From Mangrovibacterium diazotrophicum (GTDB lineage: Bacteria; Bacteroidota; Bacteroidia; Bacteroidales; Prolixibacteraceae): a DNA stretch of 64,000 nt. Location: positions 2,467,320-2,531,319 of the forward strand of contig NZ_RAPN01000001.1 in NCBI RefSeq assembly GCF_003610535.1, written 5' to 3'. The notes under the pieces are model-generated. The model saw only the letters and a list, made by a program, of their open reading frames with translations. It was not told the origin of the DNA and ran no database searches. Every line of letters begins with the position of its first letter. The first letter of the stretch is position 1. Made by a program: the position numbers and the translations under genes. Below, one piece after another: positions 45,639 to 52,932 of this stretch.

Positions 45639-46349
45639 ATGAACGTACAAGAAGAAACATACAGACTACTTGCTGAAAAGTTAGTAACCGCAATCGACAG
45701 TAAGAGATATGTTGATTGGGCAGTTAGTTTGCTTGTAGCTGGATTAGAATCTGAAAGTTTAATAATTCTCGCTGGATTAGACAATTATCCAACAGAGGAA
45801 AGAGAAAAATACTTCTGGCAATCTGTAAATGAATTGAATCTTGATTTTAAGAAATCAGATTTTGAATTGATTGAGGATTACTCAATTTATACTGCACAGA
45901 AAGTTTTGAGCGGAGAGTTGAATGAATTAAAAGCATTGAAAATACTGAATGAAGTTTGGATTGCATCAGATTATAACCCCAAATACAGACAGTTTGGTGA
46001 CTTATTAGAAGATGTTGATTATTTAGAATATGAAGGAACTACTATTTTTAATTCAGGCTTAAATAAAAATAACATTGAAAAGTTTGTAAAAACTGAATTT
46101 GAACTATTCCTTAAAGCAGAAGAACTAAAACTTGATAATGAAATAAGAGAAAAATCAATTTGTGACAAATGTGATTTAATAGTTAAACCCAAACTGAAAA
46201 CAAAGCATAAATTTATAAGCTCTAAATCTTATCAAATTTGGGTTTGTGGGAACTGTGGTTCCGAAAAGATTGAACACTTTAGCTCTCAGAATGGAAAAAG
46301 AAGAATTATTGAAAGAAAACTTTGGTTTAAAAAACTAACCAGAAGATAA
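45639..46349 (+). CDS. Zinc-ribbon protein of unknown function
   Basis: A 236-aa soluble protein that I do not recognise. The first 150 residues are predicted helical and acidic, with a DWAVSLLVAGLESESLIILAGL segment. The last 60 residues contain two CxxC pairs (CDKC near 173 and CGNC near 207), typical of a zinc ribbon, and end in a basic tail (KLWFKKLTRR). Strongly AT-rich. The start lies 14 bp after the R'-like end of site B. A small membrane-protein gene begins 6 bp after its stop, so the two are probably one unit. Confidence 0.7.
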   Translation: MNVQEETYRLLAEKLVTAIDSKRYVDWAVSLLVAGLESESLIILAGLDNYPTEEREKYFWQSVNELNLDFKKSDFELIEDYSIYTAQKVLSGELNELKALKILNEVWIASDYNPKYRQFGDLLEDVDYLEYEGTTIFNSGLNKNNIEKFVKTEFELFLKAEELKLDNEIREKSICDKCDLIVKPKLKTKHKFISSKSYQIWVCGNCGSEKIEHFSSQNGKRRIIERKLWFKKLTRR

Positions 46350-46355
46350 AGACAA

Positions 46356-46604
46356 ATGGACATTTTGATAAAAATTTTTAAAATAATTATTCTGCTTTTA
46401 GTTGTCTATTTTTGGAATCGTTTCATTGTGAAAAATATGATAAAATGGTTAGTTGGGTTTCATAAAACGAACAACGTTAAAAACTTGAATAAACAACCAG
46501 TTAAATTCGTAGTCGAAAATGAAAAGAACATTTACAATTTTGCAGCAGGATTTTATTGGATTGGAGCTATATTAATTTCATTAGGAATTTTAATAACCGA
46601 ATAA
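46356..46604 (+). CDS. Small membrane protein, two helices
   Basis: An 82-aa protein with transmembrane helices at about 5-22 and 62-80 separated by a polar, basic loop. Located 6 bp after the zinc-ribbon gene and just before site C. Function unknown; co-occurrence in a cassette-like unit suggests that it works with the zinc-ribbon protein. Confidence 0.65.
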   Translation: MDILIKIFKIIILLLVVYFWNRFIVKNMIKWLVGFHKTNNVKNLNKQPVKFVVENEKNIYNFAAGFYWIGAILISLGILITE

Positions 46605-46613
46605 AAATACGTT

Positions 46614-46767
46614 GCCTAACAAAGTGCCATATTGCATAGCGGGTTTTGGTGGTACGCCAACTGCAGATTCTCGTATCGCAGTTCCGTGTCCTTCGGACGG
46701 GAACGCTCTCCCCTGCCTGGCGGCAGACAGGGAAATCCGCCCCGACAACATGTACCATTCGTTAGAC
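46614..46767. repeat. Site C: attC-like palindromic spacer
   Basis: A 154-bp imperfect palindrome bounded by GCCTAAC (46614-46620, fits the R'' consensus RYYYAAC) and GTTAGAC (46761-46767, fits R' GTTRRRY); six of seven bases of the ends pair. It continues pairing inward over GTGCCAT/TGTACCA and GCGGG/CCGCCC, with two extra hairpins in the middle. Confidence 0.65.
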
Positions 46768-46786
46768 AAACATTAAAAACAACACT

Positions 46787-47242
46787 ATGAAAACCTGGAA
46801 TTTTAACTCAAAGAGTAACCCAAAGTTGATTGGTCAGAAACTGAAAGCTGCATTTGGATCTGGCAGCGGTTTTGTGTTTAAAATGGATCCCGGAACAAAT
46901 GATTCGGTTACATTTAAAGTGCATAAAAGTATGGCTGCATACGGATATGGTGTCCTGAACGACATTCGTGTAAACGGGAAACTATCCAAAACGGGGCATA
47001 AAAATGAGACCAAGCTCGAGATCTCCTTTGCCAACCACTTTTTAACCCCGGTGCACCTGGCTATTGTCTTCGTATTGGGTCTGTCGGCAATTATCGTAGG
47101 CATAATCCACAATTCGAACATGTACCTGTACGGCGGACTGATATTTGTGGTCGGAATTGCCTCATGGTTTAACGTGCGCAGAAAATCGGCGAAGGACATT
47201 GAAAAATATAAGACACTAATTTCCGGAATAATAGAGGAATAG
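46787..47242 (+). CDS. Small membrane protein of unknown function
   Basis: A 151-aa protein with a soluble N-terminal half containing FKVHKSMAAYGYGVLNDIRVNG and a pair of transmembrane helices at about 83-103 and 107-125, then a short cytoplasmic tail. I do not recognise the family. It begins 19 bp after site C and is the last gene of the palindrome-separated part of the island. Confidence 0.65.
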   Translation: MKTWNFNSKSNPKLIGQKLKAAFGSGSGFVFKMDPGTNDSVTFKVHKSMAAYGYGVLNDIRVNGKLSKTGHKNETKLEISFANHFLTPVHLAIVFVLGLSAIIVGIIHNSNMYLYGGLIFVVGIASWFNVRRKSAKDIEKYKTLISGIIEE

Positions 47243-47305
47243 AAGAGAACAAAGCGAATGCACTGTCCATAGAACCAAAGCCGACTAACTAAAAGCAACC
47301 AACCT

Positions 47306-48487
47306 ATGAGAAAAATAACAGTGATCGTGATATTGACAGTCATAGCTATGACCAATTTCGCACAAGATTTAAGAACGCTTATTCCTGTAGTTGGTAAAGA
47401 AATAAATTATTCGGCTACGGAACAGGAGGATTGGGAGGCAGCAATAGACGTTTTGAATCAAGACAATTATGAAGCCTACCAAAATAGTTCTGCTAAACTT
47501 AGGGATCTAGTCGACAAAATAGAAATGGGGGACGGACCCCTGACTCAGGGAGTCGGATGCAGTTGGTACTGCGGGGGCGGTCCTTATAAAATTTTAGCAT
47601 CTTCGGAGTTAGATACAATAAAATATAAGGTAGACAATATCCATGATTTCAGTCTGTTCACAGGTTGGGTCGAAGGTAAAAGTGATTACGGCATCGGCGA
47701 GTTTATTGAATTTTATTTCGAACCCAATTCGCCGAGGGTCAACAAGCTGATTTTCTACAATGGATATTTCAAAAATCACGTTCTGTGGGAAAGTAACTCC
47801 AGAATTAAGAAAGCTAAGCTTTATATAAACAACACCCCATACGCTTACCTCAACTTCCGGGATGTAAGTGCGTCACAAACTTTCTCGATAGAACCAATAA
47901 GTTCAACGGACGAAAACCAAGATTTAATTTTGAAAATTGAAATCCTGGAGGTTTATAAAGGAACTAAATATTCTGACGTAGTCGTTTCTGAGATAAATTT
48001 TGATGGGCTGGATGTGCATTGTTTAGCAAAAGGCACGAAAGTTCAACTGGCCGATGGTTCACTAAAAAATATTGAGGATCTGAGAACAGGCGAATTAGTT
48101 GCCTACTTCGATCAGGAATCAAATCAAGTTAAATCAGCCAAGATTGAGCAACTTGAAAAAGTAATTCATCACGGATTGGTAAAATACAAGTTTGAGAGTG
48201 GACTGGAAATTACCGCAACACAAGACCATCCGTTTCTTGTTCTCCAAAAAGGTTGGGCCTCCCTGACGCCAGATAAATCGGCCCAATACGTAGGATTTGA
48301 TAATATTAAAAAAGTAAAAGTTGGTGATTTGTTTTTAACTGCCAACGAAACAGAAAAATTGATTTTGGTTGACTTTTCAAAAGGAGAACAAGAAACCTAC
48401 ACGATTTCAAAACTAAGTTCGGGGGATAATTTTATTGCAAACGGATTGATCGTTGGAGTAGAAGAATTGAAAAAGGATGAACGTTAG
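47306..48487 (+). CDS. Secreted protein with discoidin-like and Hint autoprocessing domains
   Basis: A 393-aa protein with a signal peptide (cut near NFA-Q). The middle (about 105-235) is a discoidin-like 'NADase-type glycan-binding' beta-sandwich with FSLFTGWVEGKSDYGIGEF. From C239 the sequence is a Hint domain: CLAKGTKVQLADGS (block A, cysteine first), TATQDHPF with T305 and H308 (block B), and NFIANGLIVG at the end (378-383). Hint domains perform cysteine-based N-S acyl shift and self-cleavage. The usual terminal HN pair reads A-N here, so splicing is unlikely, but N-terminal cleavage releasing or lipid-anchoring the discoidin part is possible. Confidence 0.78.
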   Translation: MRKITVIVILTVIAMTNFAQDLRTLIPVVGKEINYSATEQEDWEAAIDVLNQDNYEAYQNSSAKLRDLVDKIEMGDGPLTQGVGCSWYCGGGPYKILASSELDTIKYKVDNIHDFSLFTGWVEGKSDYGIGEFIEFYFEPNSPRVNKLIFYNGYFKNHVLWESNSRIKKAKLYINNTPYAYLNFRDVSASQTFSIEPISSTDENQDLILKIEILEVYKGTKYSDVVVSEINFDGLDVHCLAKGTKVQLADGSLKNIEDLRTGELVAYFDQESNQVKSAKIEQLEKVIHHGLVKYKFESGLEITATQDHPFLVLQKGWASLTPDKSAQYVGFDNIKKVKVGDLFLTANETEKLILVDFSKGEQETYTISKLSSGDNFIANGLIVGVEELKKDER

Positions 48488-48615
48488 GAAATCGTAAGGA
48501 AGCGAATCTTATGATCACTTCGCTCTACATCCGCGAAAAATAATCCTATTTTTACGTCTCAATCGATTTGACTAGTAGGGATCGACGAATTTCTCACCCC
48601 AAAAAACCAGAAACT

Positions 48616-49395
48616 ATGCTTCTTCGGAAAACTCGCATCAGCATCATTTGGGCCTGCCTGGCATTTTTTATTGCTGCCAGTTCGGTCAACGGCCAAACCA
48701 GTAAAGTTAAAATCGCCTTTGTTGGCAACAGTATCACCGAAGGTGTTTACGATTATGGCAAAAAAGATCCGCAGGTTTCCTATGTCACCCAATTTGGCAA
48801 CCTTATGAAAGACGTTTACGGCGATACGCTGGAGATTTTAAACGCCGGTGTGTCGGGCCGAATGATGACCAAACATGGTACCCGCCCAATCTGGATTGAA
48901 CCGAAATTCGCAGAGGCGTTGGACTTCGCGCCGGATATTTGCGTGATTGCTTTGGGAACAAACGATTCGAAACCCGATCTCTACGACCTGGTTCAAAAAG
49001 AGTTTTACAGCGACTACCAGGATATGATTGACACCTTCCGGTACATCAATCCAAACGTTAGGTTTGTGGTTTGTCTCCCGCCTCCAATTTTTGAGGGACA
49101 CCCCTACTCGCCGGAAAGTCCGCATAACGACACCCTGCTCGTCAAATACACCATTCCGCTAATCGATTCCATCGCCAAGAACAACCACCTTGCCGTTGTT
49201 GATTACCACACCGCACTGACCGATAGCATCTGCTATTTTACGGATCACTTACACCCAAATGTCGAGGGACACAAAAAACTGGGCAAGATCCTGTTTGATG
49301 AATTTATCGGGCAAAACATCATTGGCAAAACCATTCAGTTAATGGATTCCGTTGAAGCCGTAGAAACGAAAAGCACAAAGTTGCTTGAGAATTAG
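48616..49395 (+). CDS. SGNH/GDSL hydrolase, secreted
   Basis: A 259-aa esterase or lipase-type enzyme with a Sec signal (cleavage near VNG-Q). SGNH motifs: GNSITEG (catalytic Ser, block I), the block II Gly in NAGVSGR, GTND (block III) and DHLHP (block V, Asp-His). In glycan loci such enzymes remove acetyl or other esters from the polysaccharide. The ATG at 48616 is chosen because it directly precedes the signal peptide; an upstream TTG start at 48568 is less likely. It leads the plus-strand group with the transporter and GH43. Confidence 0.88.
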   Translation: MLLRKTRISIIWACLAFFIAASSVNGQTSKVKIAFVGNSITEGVYDYGKKDPQVSYVTQFGNLMKDVYGDTLEILNAGVSGRMMTKHGTRPIWIEPKFAEALDFAPDICVIALGTNDSKPDLYDLVQKEFYSDYQDMIDTFRYINPNVRFVVCLPPPIFEGHPYSPESPHNDTLLVKYTIPLIDSIAKNNHLAVVDYHTALTDSICYFTDHLHPNVEGHKKLGKILFDEFIGQNIIGKTIQLMDSVEAVETKSTKLLEN

Positions 49396-49725
49396 GCTGC
49401 TTCCATAAATCCGATTCCTCAGCAGGAGCTTTGGGCTAAATTCAACGTTGTAAATCACGGTATTATTTAGTCAGAGAAATAATCCGGGAAATTATAATTG
49501 CTGGAAATCGTCTCTCACTCTCCCACACTCCGCGCTTGCCGCTCTCTTTCACGCTTCAGGAGGACAAATTCACATCCGGTTTTATTCAAAACTCCACCTA
49601 TCGGCACAAATCCTCCACCCGTTTCTTAATTTTAACGGCCATCTTTGTGAAGAAGCAGGTCCGGTAGTGGTGTAAAAACGCGATGCCCGGTTTCTGCCTG
49701 ACAATTAAAATCAAACCTCAAACTA
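49396..49725. other. 330-bp region without a gene, before the symporter
   Basis: A short ATTATTT/AAATAAT hairpin (about 49463-49484) lies in it. No consensus promoter was found by eye; it must hold the promoter for the sugar symporter. No open frame with protein-like composition was seen. Confidence 0.4.
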
Positions 49726-51060
49726 ATGAAATCTGCAAAACTAAGCGTTCTTGAAAAGATCGGATACGGGTCGGGCGATGCTGCCGTAAACGTCGTCATC
49801 TCGTCCATGTTCCTGATCATTACCTATTTTTACACCGACATTTTCGGCATTAAACCCAAAGATATTGCCCTGCTCTTTCTGCTGGTGCGTTTCATCGACG
49901 CCATAACCGACCCGCTCATGGGGCTGATCACCGACAAGGTAAAAACCAAGTGGGGTCGCTACCGCCACTATTTCCTGTTTCTCTCGGTCCCGTTCGGCAT
50001 CTCGGTCTTCCTAACCTTTACGACACCGGGCTTCGACTACACCGGAAAACTGATTTGGGCTTACGTCACCTACATCTTCGTCACCATCATGTTTACCTCG
50101 GTCACCATCCCCTACATTTCGCTGATTGGAGTATTGACCAGCGATCCGAAAGAACGTTTGTCGGCCAACGGCTACCGGCTTTTCTTCGCTAAAATTGCGG
50201 CCTTCATGGTTTCAATTGTGGTGCCGATTATGGCCGAAGCGTTGGGCAAAAACGATATGGGCCGCGGATACCAGCTGGCGATGGGCACCATGGCGCTTTT
50301 TGGCACGCTGCTTTTCCTGTTTTGTTTCTTTACAACCCGCGAACGAGTGGAACACGTCGTGGACAAAACACCCCTGTTTCGTCAGTTCAAAATCCTGATC
50401 AAAAACGGACAATGGACCCTACTGTTCGGCGTTTGCTTCTTCGGAACGGTGGGCTATGTGATCCGAAATTCTGTAGCAATCTACTACGCCAAATATTTCC
50501 TGGGAGGCGACGCCAGCGTGCAGTCTTCGTTTTTAGCAACCGGTGTTGTTGCTGCGATCCTGGCCATGCCGGTGTCGACCCTCATTACCAAGCGTTATTG
50601 CAAAGTGAAACTCTTTAAATGGACCCAAATCGCAGTGGGCGTCATCAGTTTAATCATGCTCTTGGTGGTTAAACAAGGCGACATGTTGCTGGCTTACCCC
50701 TTATACTTCATCCTGTCGTTTGTGGTCGATTTGCATGCACCGGTATTTTGGTCGGCCATTGCGGAAGCTGTGGATTATGGACAGGCTGAATCGGGACAAC
50801 GCGTTTCGGGCCTTGCATTCGGAGGTATCTCCTTTGCCCAGAAAGCCGGGATGGGAATCGCCGGAGCTATGGTTGGTGTCCTGCTCGACTATTTTGGCTA
50901 CATTCCGGATGGCGAACAAAGTCAATTTGCCCTGATGGGGCTTGCCCTGATGCTGACCGTGATCCCCGGCGTCTTCCACATGATTATGGGTGGAATGATG
51001 TTCCGCTACAAAATCACAGATGACTATTACGAAGTGATTAAAAAGAAAATCAATATCTAA
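49726..51060 (+). CDS. GPH-family sugar:cation symporter
   Basis: A 444-aa inner-membrane transporter of the glycoside-pentoside-hexuronide family (MelB-like) with about 12 transmembrane helices. The typical N-terminal KIGYGSGDAAVNV and RFIDAITDPLMGLITDKVKTKWGRYRHY motifs are present. It imports oligosaccharides or pentosides, probably arabinosides or arabino-oligosaccharides released by the periplasmic enzymes. The gene lies 109 bp before the cytoplasmic GH43, matching import followed by hydrolysis. Confidence 0.93.
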   Translation: MKSAKLSVLEKIGYGSGDAAVNVVISSMFLIITYFYTDIFGIKPKDIALLFLLVRFIDAITDPLMGLITDKVKTKWGRYRHYFLFLSVPFGISVFLTFTTPGFDYTGKLIWAYVTYIFVTIMFTSVTIPYISLIGVLTSDPKERLSANGYRLFFAKIAAFMVSIVVPIMAEALGKNDMGRGYQLAMGTMALFGTLLFLFCFFTTRERVEHVVDKTPLFRQFKILIKNGQWTLLFGVCFFGTVGYVIRNSVAIYYAKYFLGGDASVQSSFLATGVVAAILAMPVSTLITKRYCKVKLFKWTQIAVGVISLIMLLVVKQGDMLLAYPLYFILSFVVDLHAPVFWSAIAEAVDYGQAESGQRVSGLAFGGISFAQKAGMGIAGAMVGVLLDYFGYIPDGEQSQFALMGLALMLTVIPGVFHMIMGGMMFRYKITDDYYEVIKKKINI

Positions 51061-51169
51061 AACAGACAACAGATCTTTAGACTCTAGATTTACAGACAGT
51101 TGCAATACGATATTTGAAAATCGCGAATTAGAATTCTCAGATAGAAAAAAGAACGAAGTCAGAAAAAAA

Positions 51170-52174
51170 ATGGATATGAAACCAACAAATGCACCGCTGG
51201 TTGAGCAACGCGCCGACCCGTTTGCTTACAAACATACCGATGGCTACTACTATTTCACCGGTTCGGTTCCAACTTACGACCGAATTGAGCTGCGCCGCTC
51301 GAAAACGCTGGCCGGTTTGCAGGACGCCGAAACCTTCGATGTTTGGTTTAAGCACGAAACGGGGCCGATGAGCCGCCACGTGTGGGCGCCCGAAATTCAT
51401 TACCTCGACGGCAAATGGTACGTTTACTTTGCGGCCAGCGAAGAAGAGGACATTTGGAAACTGCGCCCTTATGTGCTGGAATGTACCGGGCAGGATCCGC
51501 TGAATGACGAATGGATCGAGTTGGGACAAATGCAGGCAGCCGATGGCGATGAGAAAAGCTTCATCGACTTTTCGCTGGATGCCACCATTTTTGAAAACCA
51601 GGGAAAAAGATACTATTGCTGGGCTGAGAAAACCGGCGGACAATTTGCAGCGTCAAACCTGTATCTGGCCGAAATGGAATCGCCTATCAAACTGAAAACT
51701 GTTCAGTTTATGCTGACGACTCCCGACTACGATTGGGAACGCATTGGCTTTTGGGTGAATGAAGGGCCAGCCGTGATCAAGAATGCCGGCAAAATTTACA
51801 TCAGCTTTTCGGCCAGTGCCACCGGTGCCTGCTACTGCATGGGACTAATGGAAGCCGATGAGGATGCGGATCTGCTGGATCGCAATTCGTGGAAGAAATC
51901 ACGCTACCCGGTACTGGAAACCAACTATGAAAAAGGCATCTACGGCCCGGGACACAACTGCTTCACCGTAGCCGAGGATGACGTGACTCCACTGTGTATT
52001 TACCACGCCCGCGACTACGAAAACGCGGTTGGCGACCCGACAGTTGTTCCGAAAAGCGACACCCGCCCGCTGGAAGAAATCATTGCGGATCCCTTATACG
52101 ATCCGAACCGACATGCACGCGTAATGGAAGTAAAATTCGACGCCGACGGGAAACCGCTCTTCGAATTTTATTGA
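51170..52174 (+). CDS. Cytoplasmic GH43 glycosidase
   Basis: A 334-aa single-domain five-bladed propeller without a signal peptide. QRADPFAYKHTDGYYYFTG near 15 (catalytic-base Asp), SLDATIFENQGKRYYCW near 136 (second Asp) and NEGPAVIKNAGKIYISFSAS near 197 (acid Glu) mark the GH43 active site. It is likely an arabinofuranosidase or xylosidase acting on products imported by the adjacent symporter. A terminator follows 42 bp later, so it closes the unit. Confidence 0.92.
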   Translation: MDMKPTNAPLVEQRADPFAYKHTDGYYYFTGSVPTYDRIELRRSKTLAGLQDAETFDVWFKHETGPMSRHVWAPEIHYLDGKWYVYFAASEEEDIWKLRPYVLECTGQDPLNDEWIELGQMQAADGDEKSFIDFSLDATIFENQGKRYYCWAEKTGGQFAASNLYLAEMESPIKLKTVQFMLTTPDYDWERIGFWVNEGPAVIKNAGKIYISFSASATGACYCMGLMEADEDADLLDRNSWKKSRYPVLETNYEKGIYGPGHNCFTVAEDDVTPLCIYHARDYENAVGDPTVVPKSDTRPLEEIIADPLYDPNRHARVMEVKFDADGKPLFEFY

Positions 52175-52215
52175 GAAAGAGAAATATTCGTTCCAAATTA
52201 ACTTTTCAATACCCA

Positions 52216-52255
52216 AACAGGCAGGGCGATCAGATCGCTTTGCCTGTTTTATTTT
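52216..52255 (+). terminator. Intrinsic terminator after the GH43 gene
   Basis: A 15-bp stem (52216-52230 with 52234-52248, two G-U pairs) around a CAG loop, followed by TTATTTT. Confidence 0.88.
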
Positions 52256-52375
52256 GGACTAAGGCCAATAAACTAAGACTTAATCAAGCGGACTTATTCA
52301 GCCCAACGAGGATTCAATTTGTAACATTCCGTCTCGGTCGGCATCTAACTCTCAAAAGTTAATTCAAGCAAAAAA

Positions 52376-52579
52376 ATGTGCACAACCAAAAGAAGTAAAT
52401 GGAATGTCATGATTAGCATCGGCATGTTGATCGTGGTGCTGCCCAACTTATATCAAAAGTTCTCCGGACACCAATTGAGCGACTTCTGGTCGCTATCAAT
52501 CATGTTCACCGGCATCACCCTGGAAATTACAGGACTCATCAAAATGATGCAAGTCAGAAAAAGAATATCGGGACACTAG
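52376..52579 (+). CDS. Small membrane protein, two helices
   Basis: A 67-aa product with helices at about 9-26 and 36-58 and basic ends. AAGCAAAAAA precedes the ATG, with no strong ribosome-binding site. It is flanked by terminators, so it would be its own transcript. Unknown function; small size keeps confidence moderate. Confidence 0.5.
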   Translation: MCTTKRSKWNVMISIGMLIVVLPNLYQKFSGHQLSDFWSLSIMFTGITLEITGLIKMMQVRKRISGH

Positions 52580-52605
52580 CGGATGCCCTTTTATTCGTTG
52601 GATCG

Positions 52606-52633
52606 TTAGCCTTTAAAATCTTTCACAATTTCG
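52606..52633 (-). other. 28-bp match to the 3' end of the HAD phosphatase gene
   Basis: On the minus strand these bases encode EIVKDFKG followed by stop, and 26 of 28 match 56806-56833 at the end of the HAD gene. The frame upstream stays open for about 35 codons but has no start and does not resemble the enzyme. The 353-bp gap 52580-52932 holds this relic and the hairpin below, and no intact gene. Confidence 0.45.
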
Positions 52634-52651
52634 GCAGAGGGAACAACAGGC

Positions 52652-52685
52652 ACCCTTTCAAATCTGAAAAAGGGTCTTTCTATTT
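52652..52685 (+). terminator. Probable terminator of the small membrane protein gene
   Basis: ACCCTTT (52652-52658) pairs with AAAGGGT (52669-52675) around 10 nt, followed by CTTTCTATTTT. Confidence 0.6.
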
Positions 52686-52932
52686 TCGGTTTACTCCAAG
52701 TCCCTAATACTGGGGCCGGCTCAGCCCTCAAGAATAGTCAAAACAACAATACTGAAAACCAGATTTTGTCACCAACCTGAAGTTACAGGGCAAAAGATTA
52801 AGTTTTTGCGCTTCATAAAACTGATTTCATACCGTTCCTACATTCGAACTCACCATTTATACATTTATATTATTTTTATTGTCTAACTGGCCTTAATTTC
52901 ACCATTGAATTAAACATCAAAAAACTACTACT

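Noticed and set aside
45456-45650. 64-aa minus-strand frame in site B
   Set aside because: It follows the palindromic repeat and would be produced by its inverted arms; not protein-like.
46567-46758. 63-aa minus-strand frame in site C
   Set aside because: Same reason: product of a palindromic spacer.
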